From Halichoerus grypus (taxonomy: Eukaryota; Chordata; Mammalia; Carnivora; Phocidae), in assembly GCF_964656455.1 (NCBI RefSeq), contig NC_135719.1, positions 72,466,283-72,530,282 of the forward strand: a stretch of 64,000 nt of DNA, given 5' to 3'. The first letter of the stretch is position 1, and each line of letters begins with the position of its first letter. The notes under the pieces were generated by a model. It ran no database searches. It saw nothing but the letters and a program-made list of their open reading frames with translations, and was not told where the DNA came from. The translations under genes and the position numbers were made by a program. Below are positions 1-11,330 of the stretch, piece by piece.

Positions 1-182
1 GAAAAGTGGAAGCCATTGGCTTGAATTGGAGCATGAATGATCCGTGTTAGCTCTTGCCCCTGATTCAGATTTAGCCAATGATTACATACTTTGGGTTGGG
101 ACAACCCCAATGTATATAGTCTACTTAACTTTGCCCTTTAAATACCAAGAATGTTGTCCATGCTTAATAAATGAGAAAGAAG

Positions 183-391
183 GGGGGCCTGGGTGGCACA
201 GTTGAGTAAGCGTCTGACTCTTGATTTCCCCTCAGTTCATGATCTCAGGGTGGTAAGATCGAGCCCCATGTTGGACTCCACGCTCAGCAGACTCTGCTTG
301 AGATTCTCTATCCCTCTGCCCCTGCCCCTGCCCACCCACCCTGCTCCCCCAGGCACACACACTCTCTCTCTAAAAATAAAATGAAATAAAA
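183..391 (+). mobile_element. CanSINE (tRNA-Lys-derived), older copy
   Basis: A sense-strand CanSINE. It opens with a decayed GGGGCCTGGGTGGCACAG tRNA-like head, passes through the CTCAGTTCATGATCTCAGGG segment and ends in a C-rich/CT-rich stretch and an A-rich AATAAA tail. A near-perfect target-site duplication flanks it: AATAAATGAGAAAGAAG at 166-182 and AATAAATGAGAAGGAAG at 392-408. Several differences from the younger copies in this window suggest an older insertion. An open frame on each strand crosses it, but these are repeat translations. Confidence 0.93.
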
Positions 392-408
392 AATAAATGA
401 GAAGGAAG

Positions 409-847
409 AAAGAAAGCAGTCACTCGGTATGAGTTTGGGCAAGTATATTTTCTCTGCTAGTGATTTCCTTCTGTACATAAAGAATGGCACTGTGCCACCG
501 TCTTACATATGGCAGTCATCTTTAAGAGTGACAGAACTTTAAGCCATTGAGTCAGGACGCAGCCTCCACGTCCTCCTCAGTCCTTCCCAGCGCCCTTCAG
601 GCAGCCTCTGTTGGTCAGAACTGACACCATGCATTAAACCTGTTTGCCACATTTGGGCTCGGCGATCTCTAATATCCCTGCTAGATCTAGCCTACTGATG
701 TTCTCTAAGAGTGACCTATCAAAAAGAGGAAAAAGAATATCCTCAAAATAAAAAAAAATGTCGATATCAGTGTTTAATCACAGATCATAATTAACAGAGA
801 AACTCAGTCAAGGTATTGAAATAAAGACCCAACTTTCCACCATCCAG
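409..847. other. Unannotated single-copy stretch
   Basis: AT-rich sequence with a short A-rich run near 747-759. I see no recognisable repeat, splice structure or coding frame. Confidence 0.4.
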
Positions 848-1013
848 TCAGTGGTTCTCCATCCTGAGTGCATTTAAGAGTCCCTGGAGATCTTTTCCAG
901 TGCGCCCATCCTTGGGACTCCCCAGGCCTGGGGTGGCGCCCAGACGCTGGCAGCTTTTAACAGACTCACAGGTGATTTTACTGTGCAGCCAGAGGTGAGA
1001 ACTACTCATTGAA
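848..1013 (+). mobile_element. MER5A-like nonautonomous hAT DNA transposon
   Basis: The element starts with CAGTGGTTCTCCATCCTGAG and ends near GTGAGAACTACTCATTG, which fits the MER5 terminal inverted repeats (CAGTGGTTCTC / GAGAACCACTG). The interior has the typical GGAGATCTTTTCC and CAGGCCTGGGGTGGCGCC segments. It is old and diverged. The family assignment rests on recalled consensus. Confidence 0.7.
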
Positions 1014-2582
1014 GCAAGGGAATTCTGGCAGATGCTCTTAGCTCCTACATCATCCAGGCTTTGGGTCCACCCAGGAGATGTCCAGCCGAGAGGTTTTCCA
1101 GACATTTTCACAGCTGAGGCTTGCTCACAGCCTCGCCCTGAGCATGGAGCCCGAGCCAACAATTCCCAGCTTGCTTCTGGGCTTCTAGCTGCCCCCTCGG
1201 CTGCCTTCCTGGCTTCTGTCTCTCTCTTAGCACTTACTGTCAATCCAAAAAATTGGGGAAGCTGAAGTAAAATCCTCCTATTTGTTTATGTGGCAACAAG
1301 CTCAGAGTCCATGCCGAAAAATGTCCTTGGCCTTTGAGAAAGCCGCTTGGAGGTGCCTCTGTCTGTTGGCAATGGGCTGGAAATCAGTGCCCTCCCCAAG
1401 GAGCCAATCTGCTGAATCAGCCCGTATGAGCAGAAAGAGACCAGGATGATTCAAATACAAGGGTGTTTTTGATATTTTAGTATCATTTGGCTTCAGAGGA
1501 ATGCAGCACTTTTACGGTAGGAATTTGGATTTGACTGTGGAGAATAGGTCAAATGGAGATTAATTTGTAAGACTGATATTTTCCGTTTTAGGGAATTCTT
1601 GAAATACAGTAATGAGGCCTTAAAATATGGAAAGGAATCAAGGAACGTCGATGACATTTGTTTTAACAAAAAGGTCTCATTATTAGGAGACTAACGTTTT
1701 AACCACCTTTAAAAGCCTTGGAGGAGAGTTTTGGGCTAGATCCTTGAGCCCTCAGAAAGGTATCCCAGAGGCGAGGAGAAAGAAACATGGTCTCATATTT
1801 TACATGTAAAAAAAAGAGAAAAAATAATCCTTCTAAAAGTAACACAGGTTCAAATTTAGAAGCCTCATCTACTCTCTGAGGGAAAGAAGCAGAGTGACCA
1901 TTGAGAAAATTCGATCCTAATAGTGGTAAGGGTGTGAGAGGAAACAGTGTCACCATGGAAACAGATGAAAAGTGTGAGCTTATTTGTACCATGGTCTCTG
2001 CCCACATGTGGAATGCTTGTCCTGTTCAGGGAGCTGTAGAAACACAAACCCCCTGCCCTCAAGAAATCTGCCATCTAGATAAAGAGACAAAGGAAAGGTT
2101 CGGTGTTAAATAGCAAAAGGGTTTGTAAATACCAGTAGCAATTTAAAATACAGAAGACATTTCACAACATAGGTGAAAAGTAGCCTCAGAGAGTAAAGAT
2201 AACAGGACTCCAGACATGGAAGAGGGTTCTTCTGGTCAGAGGAACCAGGGACAAATCCACAGTGGGGGGGGGGGGCAAGGGAGCCAGATCCTGGAGGAAG
2301 GGTAAGATTCAGGAGGTAGGGAGAGCACAGGGTCGGGGGGGAGAGGTGGGAAAGAGCACCAGCCTGGAGTGTCTTCCCATCTTTCACCTACACAGCCTTA
2401 GGAAGCATGAAGAACATGTAGCAGATCTCTGCTTGGACATTTTCCTGCTCTGAGGAGCATCAGTGATACTCTGGTCTTAATTGGGTTACAACTAATCAGA
2501 GCACCAGCTTAGAACAAATTCTTCAGGGAAAGGTCCAGAGTGAAGCAAATTTAGAAAGAAAGGGGAAAGTGGAGAAAATGCA
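1014..2582. other. Unannotated stretch with a G-rich tract
   Basis: Single-copy-looking DNA, moderately GC-rich around 1030-1250. It contains a G12 run at 2264-2275 followed by further G clusters to about 2347. Open frames here reach about 131 codons on either strand, but none shows a domain, codon bias or start context that I would accept as a gene. Confidence 0.4.
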
Positions 2583-2778
2583 GGTTTATTGAGCACCTCT
2601 ATGAGCATGCCCTATGCTAAGCCCTTTAAATGTATAACCATTTTGTCTTCAAAATAAAAATACCAAAATCAACAACTCTGTATGGATGGTGTTATTGCTC
2701 CCAACTTAGAGAAGTAGCAACAGAGATCTAGAGAAGTTAAGCAATTAGCCACAGGCTGCAGAGCAAGTAGGTAGAAAT
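2583..2778 (-). repeat. MIR SINE, reverse orientation
   Basis: The antisense MIR landmarks are in order: TTTATTGAGCACCTCTATGAGC, CTAAGCCCTTTAAATGTATAACC, a GTGTTATTGCTCCC segment, then GAGAAGTTAAGCAATTAGCC. Divergence is high, as expected for an ancient mammalian element. Confidence 0.75.
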
Positions 2779-2929
2779 TCTAGGAGGTGATGGAGGCGAT
2801 GAGCATAATTGAAGGTAAACATGAAGAGAGAGCTGAACATTCCTTAGAGATTTGTGTTAGCATTCCAGTGTCCTCCACCTTTTCCCTGTGGGTGCCTTTC
2901 CTTCCCCCATCCCACAATTTTAGTCACCT

Positions 2930-3074
2930 TACAGAATTTCAGCTGAAAGTATCCTTAGAGAAGTAACTAACCCCCTCTTTTGGCTTATGAGGAAACAAGG
3001 GCTCAGAGAGATGAGCCTGTGTGTGTGCCAGGTCCTGTACCCAGCAAGCAGCAGAGCCCAGAAGCCAGCCCACC
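2930..3074 (-). repeat. MIR-like ancient SINE fragment
   Basis: Contains a run of the type AAGTATCCTTAGAGAAGTAAC then TATGAGGAAACAAGGGCTCAG, resembling the widespread ancient SINE end with a GAGGAAACTGAGGCTCAGAG core. The subfamily is not resolved. Confidence 0.5.
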
Positions 3075-4330
3075 ATGTTTCCAGTGCCTGATGAGGGGCT
3101 GGGTAAGTTGGACCAAAGACGTGTGTTGGCTCCAGGCAGTTGTGAGAGGAGCTCAGCTTCCTGTCTGTTGTCTGACCCACAGAAGTATCTGCCAATTCCA
3201 AATCCTAACCAATTCCTACTCTTTGGATTTCGAGAGGCTTGTACAGGATGGAACATATCATTTCCCATATGGCTCCTCTTCTTTACTCTGAGCCAGATGG
3301 AGAAAGAGTCATTGAAAAATAGAGTGGACCACAGAGACTCATAGCTCTCTTCCCTCAGATGGGCCTTAGACCACTGGGAGAAGAGTCAATGTAGAGGCAT
3401 CTCTGGCAGTGGTGGGCATTTGTCTAGAGGTTGCAAGTAAATGTTGACAAGAAACAAGACTCATGATAGGCATAGCATCTGTTTTTACTCAAAGGCAGAT
3501 TGACCATGGCTACATGGTGGCTGTGTTCTTGGGTTTCCAACACCTAAATGCGGACTTAAAGGAATGGACCATAAGCCTAATGGAGGGTAGGGACATTATC
3601 TCTCACCTGGTGTCTCTGGTCATCGAATGGGGAGTAGACAAATCAGCCCTCACCGTGAGAGAGAGGGGACCCAGTTTCTGTTGCTTTTTGATGGCTCTTG
3701 AGGCCAATTAGACTAGGAAATAGCACGTGGACTAGTTTTCTTCAGCCCCAAGGCTAGTCACCACCAAATCTTATTCCCAGAGACTTAGCCAGCAATGCTG
3801 CCATAGTTGGCAGAAACTACTCTAAATGGCCACCAGCTCCCTTCCAAACACACACACAGACACAAGATTGGGCACACTACATTAAAATAATTAAACTTTC
3901 TTGATTCTATCATCTGAAACCACTAAAACAACTAGAATTCCAATTAAATAAGAATGACCATATAGACAGTTTTATTTGAAGCCAAGTCTCAGATTTTTAA
4001 ACTGATTCCAATCCAGTTTTGCTTCTTCCCCTGGGGGCTTATTCTGTTGACTTCTAGGCAGTTTCACAAAGCTCCTTCCTACCAGCCAAATGAAGATGGT
4101 TTAATCACCCTGCCAGCAACCTCCACTAGCAGTAAGTACAGAAACAGAATACTAAGTCAAAGCCAAAATCTTCTATTTCCTTTTTCTAAATTTAAAAATG
4201 AGACCAGATGAGACAAAAAAATAAACATCTACCAGTCAAATTCTAAATCCCAGCTCAGACCCTCTTTAGAATATATTTGTATCACACAGTAATTATCTAG
4301 TAAACTGAGCAGTATCAAAGAAAGTCTACA
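3075..4330. other. Unannotated single-copy stretch
   Basis: No recognisable repeat or gene. A short CA-rich run lies near 3846-3863. Open frames of up to about 107 codons near 3.0-3.3 kb lack any recognised domain. Confidence 0.4.
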
Positions 4331-4416
4331 TCAGGCCTCCCAACTGGTATACTGAAGCCAACTGATAAGTGACCTCAGGCCTCCCAACTGGTATACTGAA
4401 GCCAACTGATAAGTGA
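4331..4416. repeat. Perfect two-copy tandem duplication (42-bp unit, 44-bp period)
   Basis: A 42-bp unit beginning TCAGGCCTCCCAACTGG and ending CAACTGATAAGTGA occurs at 4331-4372 and again at 4375-4416 with no mismatch, separated by CC. It is not part of an interspersed repeat I recognise. Perfect identity suggests a recent duplication. Confidence 0.97.
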
Positions 4417-5839
4417 AAAACCTCTATCTAATCACTAACTTCTGTGGCACATTATCCACAAAATCAACAGGCATTATCAATGGGCAGGAAATGTAGTTCA
4501 GTGATACTGACCCACATCTAACCCATCCTGCTGTATGACATCACTGGGGCCTTGGTAAGAGTGGCCAAAGCTAGTGAGAATAAAGAATAACATTTTCCTA
4601 CAACATGGAGAGGGGCTCCTTGAACTCTGTCATTCAGATAAAAACTAGTTCTCAACGAGCCCCAAAATTAATTTTTAAAAATAATTTTTAAGTCTGGTCT
4701 AGTATGATCTAGATAATCACTTCTGCTTTCACTTCTTACTGTCTCAATAGATAAATTCTTCCCAGAGTGTTCTGCAAATATTAGTAATCATGGGTTTCAG
4801 TTAGGATGTCATTCAGTGAGGAATCTTTACCAAACTACATCTTAGTACTACAATGGAGACCACTTATACAATATTGTGTTTTATTCAAAACTATGCTTCT
4901 TAGAGTGTGGTACATGATGGTGTCATTGATTATATTCAAAATCCCCAAATAAACAATTTGCAAGATTATCAATTTTACTTAAGTATTTGAAGGAAAACAT
5001 ATATGTGTATGAAAAATAATTACAAATACAGAGTGTGGTATAGAAGCAAAATGTCTAGGACTGTCCAGACAAAGATGAAGATTTCAAAGACAATTATGAT
5101 GGGCCATTTTAATGCTGGTTCCAGATCACCCCAGGTTGCATGTCTACTCTTGCCTGAGATGGGGAGGTAGGGAGATAGGGAGATGGTGGAGAGCATGTCT
5201 CCTCTCTTGTGCTGTGTAGAGTACTTTAGTAGAGATGTAGGAGAAATAGTAACAACGTCTTTAAGAGTAAGAATACTTTAGAGGAAGGAAAATTGTGGCT
5301 TTATAAAAGCCCTGGAGCCATGTTTCTGAAGAGTGCTCCACTCACCATCAGTCACAAAGAAATAATTTTAAGCAATACAGAAATCAACACTTCATATTTC
5401 AGTGTGTTTGAATGTTTTTCCACTATTCATGAATGGCAAGTTATGCACATGTTGCTGATTTTCTTAAAAAATTTTTAAACTATTTTGAGCAAAAGACATG
5501 AGTTGTGCTAAAAAAAAGATTAAATAGTACACGTGGTAACAGATACAATAAAATCATGAAGGTGGTAAATGAATGATTGGACTTATACAACCTAAATCAA
5601 TCTCTACCCTTACAATATTTATCTTAAGAAATATTGTACATAAGAGCATTAAGAAACACCAAATTGGGTCAGCCCCATGACTCATCTATTAGATCTAAAA
5701 ATGGCCCCAAAGAATACTTATTTCCTCATAAAATTGTGGAATACATACTGCATACTACAGACAGCCTTACTTAAAGTAGCTATAAGTCCAGTGAGAAGAC
5801 AGACTCAGCCTAAGCCACTGCAATGCAAGGTCACCATTG
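4417..5839. other. Unannotated AT-rich stretch
   Basis: AT-rich, with a short near-palindromic AATTAATTTTTAAAAATAAT run near 4665-4684. I recognise no repeat family and no coding exon. Confidence 0.4.
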
Positions 5840-6000
5840 TCATGATGGACACACCAAAAAGTTGAGAGAGCAGATGGAGCAACAAATAAGTTTGCTGAAC
5901 TTGGGTCGGAGAAGGCTTTATAGGGGAGGTGATATTTGAGTTGAAGCCTAAAGACAACTAGAAGTTTATAAAGAGCATTGCCTGAGAGAACATGTTTGCC
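5840..6000 (-). repeat. L2-like LINE fragment, reverse orientation
   Basis: The segment GGAGAAGGCTTTATAGGGGAGGTGATATTTGAGTTGAAGCC resembles the antisense L2 interior (aggcttcctggaggaggtgatatttgagctg in the remembered consensus). Highly diverged. Confidence 0.5.
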
Positions 6001-7670
6001 TTTCATAAAAAAACAATGACAGAAGTTAATGGATAAAACCTAAACATATGTAAATTTTTTTAAATCTCCTGATTCTAGTTACATTACAGATTAGCTTGTC
6101 TGTTTATTTTTTCCCAGTCCAAACCATGGTAATTTCTGTCCTTGTCAAGGAAGAAGTTTTAAGAGAGCTGGCAGTCTCCTTTCTTAGGCATGTTTTCTCC
6201 CCCCTAACTTATTCAGCTGACATCCTGAAACAAAGACCTGAACTTGCGTATCTACAGTCAACCCATAAACATCTCCCTCTCTCTAATCCTAAAATAAAGG
6301 GGTCGGCCAGGTGTCCTCTACCCACCTCCACACACATCATCACCTTTTAATAGATGTGTCCTGTTAATTTACTTCTTCCTACTGCTTTAAACCTGCCTTG
6401 ATGTTTTCATAAAAAAGAAAATTAGCATTTAATATGCCAATACTACAGAAATATGTAGAAGTAAGCCTTCATAGAGCTTATCATTTGTTGATCAAGACAA
6501 GAATGTAAATAACTGAAGAATACAAGGCAGAAAGAAAAAGTCCTAAGTAAGAGGGTTACAGGCATGTGGACAAAAGAAACCATTAATTCTAAACAAACAG
6601 ACATCAAAATGTTGAGGAAGTGAGGAGGGAAACTGTTGAAGCTAGGAGAACTGTCCTATGGACTGAATCTTCTAGAGATGACTCTAGGGTCCCAAATGTA
6701 GACATGGTCAGGGCAACAAATACTACTCATAGAATATTAATTATCAATTAACTTGATATAATTTCCTGTTGTGTGACAGTGACATATTCACCAAAGCACA
6801 TCTGGCAAGCACTTCAGAGGTCTGGAGGTCCTCTCAGTAGCTCTACAAATAAGGACATTGGCAAGAAGCTCTAGGAGAGAGACCACCAGACCTCACCTTG
6901 GTGGGAGGGTTCTCCTTTAGGCATGATTTGTGGTAACTCCTCTGCCCCCACCAAAGAGCATCCAGAACGTACATTCTTGTTTTCACTAAGGATCTGTTGA
7001 GTACCAAAAAAGGTTAATTGACTGAAGATTCCTTGATGACCTCATCCTCAAAAACAACTATGGATAGAATGAGTTTTGTTTCCAAGGACTCTTGGAAGAA
7101 GTTTCCCTTGGACGAACCAAGAGAGTTGAAGAGATCAAATGAGTTCAAACACTATCCTCAACACTTTTGGAAGCTCAAAGCTGCCTCCCTCTTTCCCATA
7201 TCTATTTTTTTTTTTATTGTAGAGCCAGACACCAGCATTTCATATACCCACATTCATTTCATTCTGAATACCAGAAATGGCTACCCTGAAGACAGTAACA
7301 ATGAGACATCTGATGACTTAAGCATATCTGCATTAGAATTATGCCAGGATAGACTTCCTTTCCAGGAATGATCCCCAAGGAAATTCCAAATAAAAGGGCA
7401 TGTATATCTGATTTATTGACCTGATACCAAATGTTATCTGCCACCTACTCAAACTCAATTCCGAGTGGCTCATAAATTGAAAACTCACAGGGTGTTCCAG
7501 ACATCTTTGTTCTCTATGTATAAAAGGTGGCAGAGAACATTCTAAATTGGCAGCCCTTATGTCCACTCACAATCCCACCTTCTGTAACCATAACACAGTG
7601 AATATCTCTGCAAAACTGTGAGCCAAGGAGCAGCTGGAAATACCTCTTTGGATAGCCACTTGTGTCTGCC
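6001..7670. other. Unannotated stretch with weak L2-like traces
   Basis: About 6460-6545 carries a CATAGAGCTTATCATTTG...GAATGTAAATAAC pattern that faintly resembles antisense L2. A T-rich run sits at 7206-7218. A 117-codon frame at 7018-7371 on the plus strand has no recognisable domain. No gene called. Confidence 0.35.
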
Positions 7671-7787
7671 TACTGCCTTGCTCACTAGATTGCCAGCTCT
7701 TCATCATCCTTAGCTTCTACACCTAGAACCAACCCAGTGCCTGACACATAGTAGGGGCTCAAGAAATGTAAGGACTAAGGAATGATT
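7671..7787 (+). repeat. L2 LINE 3' end
   Basis: Shows the L2 3'-terminal pattern: CACTAGATTGCCAGCTC, then CCAGTGCCTGACACATAGTAG and GGGCTCAAGAAATG. Confidence 0.7.
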
Positions 7788-8654
7788 CAATTCTAATTCC
7801 TTTATTTGCTATAGTTCCCTAAATTCAGTTCAGTTCAACCCATTTTTCAATATGTAAAAGTTACTTAAATTTATTTAGTCCAGATCAAACCAGAGATTGG
7901 ATAAATTTGAAGATGGTGCCAAGTCATATGCGATAACAAAATTACAGGCAGAAGCCACTGAAAGGATTTGAGTTTCTAGAGTTTGCTGCTATAGTACTGT
8001 ATGAGTTCATCTAATACAATCTATTGCTCAATACCATTTGTGTATATACAAGATTTAGTTGACATTCATACTTAGAATTCTTTTGAGAACCTAAAATAGC
8101 TTGGTATTAGAACCAACTTGATTTCTCTGGCTTAATATGGCCCTTGACAATGTCCTTATATATCCTTCTCAAAGACAGTATACCACACCTGGGAATTATG
8201 TGTCCCAAGTAAGAGAATAAAAGATGGTTCTGTTCAGAAAGGAGGATCATAGAATTAAGATCTCAGCAGTGGAGACATTTCTAATAATGGTCATGCATGT
8301 AGAGAGATGTAGTGGAATGAAAAGAAATAATCAAAAGGCAAAAACCATAATGCCAGAGTATTGGAAGGTCAACATGGTTGCTGAAATCCCTGAGAAAAAT
8401 GACAATGGATAGACTAGAGGGGAAGACTGAATCACAGGCTCAATTCTCTCAGGGTAGAATTATCTGGGAATTAGACAAAGGGTAAGATACTAAGATATGA
8501 AATCCTAAGGTGGAAAAATTCCTAAAAGCTTATGATGTAACAAAAGTTTAAGAGCAATAATGGAGATTATTATAATGTTTTACTGACATAAAATATTATA
8601 ATGCTGCATCACCTTTCTTGCCTAGAAAATTCCCTAAAAATAGGAGTAAGAATA
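7788..8654. other. Unannotated single-copy stretch
   Basis: AT-rich DNA with no recognised repeat, exon or RNA gene. Confidence 0.4.
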
Positions 8655-8735
8655 GAAAAAGAAGTAACATTTATTACAGGCCTACTATGTGTCAAGCCCT
8701 GGACCAGTAGTTTTTACCATTATTATTTTGTTTAG
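8655..8735 (-). repeat. MIR fragment, reverse orientation
   Basis: ACATTTATTACAGGCCTACTATGTGTCAAGCCCTGG matches the antisense MIR 3' region (attgagcgcctactatgtgccaggc in the remembered consensus). Confidence 0.7.
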
Positions 8736-8880
8736 GTTATCATTGAGTTGGCATGATTTGTGCTTGATCTTCTAATGTGAATAGGGATTCTTCAAATGTG
8801 GTGTTTTTAGTATAATTTCTTCCGATAGCGATTTAAAATAATTATTCCTCTCTGAAATTAAGTGAGGAAATGTGCTAAAG

Positions 8881-8897
8881 AAAAAAAAAAAAAAAAA
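8881..8897 (+). repeat. A17 homopolymer
   Basis: Seventeen consecutive A residues followed by CACAGC. No retroposon body or flanking duplication is evident upstream, so I record it only as a simple repeat. Confidence 0.9.
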
Positions 8898-8936
8898 CAC
8901 AGCAATTCTAACACCTACCAGACAACTATTCTATTC

Positions 8937-9130
8937 CTGACACTGGCCTGTATGTTTAACCTACATTTATTTTCATATCCTCTCAACAGCCTTTTAAGGA
9001 AGATGCTACTGTTTCCACTTTACAGAATGTGAAATAGAGAGTCAGAGATGAAGAAACTTGCTGAAAATCATAGAATTCATTAACAGATGAGGGATTCAAA
9101 AGGTTCTGTTTGATCCTAACCTATCTTTTT
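8937..9130 (-). repeat. MIR SINE, reverse orientation
   Basis: Antisense MIR core: TTTTCATATCCTCTCAACAGCC, GATGCTACTGTTTCCACTTTACAGAATGTGAAATAGAGAGTC, AAGAAACTTGCTGAAAATCA. Confidence 0.75.
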
Positions 9131-9699
9131 GAAGAACATCACACTACCTTTCAGCTGGAGAGACTTTCAGAGAAAAATGATCATGGTGCTATTCACAGCT
9201 GCAATGAACAGGTAGAAATAACCTCCAAAGGGAAAACTTGAAAATGTTAACTCCTATTCACAGCGGAACAGGAATAGCGGTAGTAGCAGGAGGAGGGAAA
9301 GGTCTCAGATGAATTGGCATTCTTGTTTCAAGATCAGAAAAGAAAGGCCAAGGATGAGAGAAGTATTCTAGAGGTATGTATTTGTAATGGATAAAGAAAG
9401 CAGGCTTATTTCTGATATGGCTTACTTCATCCTGTCTACACTTCTAGAATACATAGAGATGAACATAGAGATGTTTGCTCCTGGCCTTCTACCTATGGTT
9501 CTAACAGGAAATCAATCAGTCCATTGGCAACACACATAATTAGTAGTTACCCCTGCCAAAAAGATACACATAGTGCACATTCTTGGGGGTCCCTGAAATT
9601 GTCCACCTCCCTTTATTTCAAGATTAACTATAGTCTTATATCACTTCTCCCAGAGACAGTACCAGGAAAACAACTTGTTTCTGGGCCTGGTCTGGTTAA
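9131..9699. other. Unannotated single-copy stretch
   Basis: No recognised repeat, RNA gene or exon. Confidence 0.4.
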
Positions 9700-10095
9700 T
9701 TTCCTAGGTGGGTTGTTTCAACACCAGATACACGTGAGAATGACCTGAAGGAATTTTTTTTTTTTAAAGATTTTATTTATTTATTTATTTGAGAGAGAGA
9801 GACTGAGAGAGAGCACATGAGAGGGGGGAGGGTCAGGAGGGTCAGAGGGAGAAGCAGACTCCCTGCCGAGCAGGGAGCCCAATGCGGGACTCGATCCAGG
9901 GACTCCAGGATCATGACCTGAGCCGAAGGCAGTCGCTTAACCAACTGAGCCACCCAGGCGCCCCAGGATTTTTTTTAATATCAATTCCCTTGGCCACATT
10001 TCAAGAGATTCTGATTCCATTGGTTTGAGCACTTCTTAGTTCTCCCTGGGTTATTTTCATGTGCAGCCGGGATTGAGAATCGCTGGCTTCTGACC
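9700..10095 (-). mobile_element. MER5A-like DNA transposon split by a CanSINE
   Basis: The left part (about 9715-9755) reads TCAACACCAGATACACGTGAGAATGACCTG and the right part (about 9975-10085) reads TTCTGATTCCATTGG...ATGTGCAGCCGGGATTGAGAATCGCTGG. Together these are the two halves of a MER5-type hAT element, with the CanSINE at 9756-9964 inserted between them. Confidence 0.65.
9756..9964 (-). mobile_element. CanSINE, antisense
   Basis: It starts with the T-rich complement of the poly(A) tail and AAAGATTTTATTTATTTATTTATTTG, then a GA-rich tract, GAGAAGCAGACTCCCTGCCG, and ends GAGCCACCCAGGCGCCCC, the complement of the tRNA-derived head. Flanks AAGGAATTTTTTT and CAGGATTTTTTTT are a decayed target-site duplication in the T-rich part. 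An extra GTCAGGAGG repeat in the GA region is a small internal expansion. Confidence 0.95.
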
Positions 10096-10818
10096 ACTGC
10101 CTCAGCTCCGCCATAGACACACATACTCCCACCATCTAATATCCCAAGCTGCTGGAAACTGCTAGAAAATAATGAAGGGCCAATTTACCCCTCTCCTTGA
10201 ATATTCTCCTTTTCTCCTCTTTGACTTACCACATCTCTGTCTTTTGCTTAAACATGTCACTCAAAACTACACTCAAAAATTATTACAGGCAAGTAGCTGA
10301 GAGACACAAGAAATACCTTGCTTACCTGCCTCTTCATATGTCCCCACTATTGCCTATTTTTATAATACTTTTGGATAGCTAACAGGAAGATTAAACTTCC
10401 AAGAATCTTTGAAGAAAATATCCACATAGTTTGGAAACATGTTTGATGGTTCCATGGACTTAATTTCCTAGAGTAGTAGTATTGTTAGTTACGAACTTCC
10501 ATTTGGGAAAGAATGCAGTAAACAAGACTAGACAGCCCCATCTCACAGGATGATCAGTGTGTCACAATGACATGCTACTAGGCATATCCAAAAGGAGAGA
10601 AAGAGAATCTACAATTATTAAAATCCAGTCATCCCTTGTCTTTACTTACATGCTGTATGACACTACTATCTTAGAATCTACAGAGTTTCTGTGAGGTAGA
10701 GCCACCATATACAGAAAATTTGGGATCTAGGTGGAAATTCCATTTTTAAACATGAGAAGATACATGATAGCTTATGATAAAACTCTAATTAATGAAGTGG
10801 GGGATGAAAGGGTTACAG
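10096..10818. other. Unannotated single-copy stretch
   Basis: No recognised repeat, exon or RNA gene. Confidence 0.4.
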
Positions 10819-10830
10819 ATACACATTTTT

Positions 10831-11013
10831 TAAGATTTCATTTATTTGAGAGAGAGAGTGAGCATGAGCAGGGAGGTAGGGTCAGAGAGAGAGAGGGAGA
10901 AGAAGACCCCCTACTAAGCAGAGAGCCCAACATGGGGCTCAATTCCAGGGCCCGGGATCATGACCTGAGCCAAAGGCAGATGCTTAACCAACTGAGCCAC
11001 CCAGGTGCCCCCA
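10831..11013 (-). mobile_element. CanSINE, antisense, older copy
   Basis: Reads TAAGATTTCATTTATTTGAGAG, a GAGCATGAGCAGG segment, GATCATGACCTGAGCC and ends ACTGAGCCACCCAGGTGCCCCC. The target-site duplication is ATACACATTTTT at 10819-10830 and the related ATACACATATTTTT at 11014-11027. The 'GAGCATGAGCAGG' variant and divergence suggest an older subfamily than the copies at 12.7 and 15.2 kb. Confidence 0.94.
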
Positions 11014-11127
11014 TATACACATATTTTTAACCCAGTACTTTAGGTGTTCTTTCTCAGTGAATCACTACAGTTGCCCAAATATCTCTGGTTCAAAGATGAA
11101 AGCACTAAGGTTCAGAAAAGTTCACCT

Positions 11128-11330
11128 GGAGGCAACAGAGCACAATAGGTGAGAAATCCAGGTTCACCTCTGACAGTGTGATTTGAGACAAGTTTTTTTT
11201 CCTTGAACTTCTGTTTCCCCATCCATAAAAAGTAAAGGTAATAAGAGCCCCTTTGCAGTTGTGATGAGAATTAAATACAAATATAAAAATAAGATAGCAA
11301 TCACCAATCATTTAGTAATCCTTGTCTATA
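11128..11330 (+). repeat. MIR SINE
   Basis: Sense MIR pattern: CAGAGCACAATAGGTGAGAAATCCAGGTTCACC, GAACTTCTGTTTCCCCATCC, GTAATAAGAGCCCC and GTGATGAGAATTAAATAC. Confidence 0.75.

Noticed and set aside
8860..8900. A17 run as the tail of a processed pseudogene
   Set aside because: No coding remnant or target-site duplication can be seen upstream.
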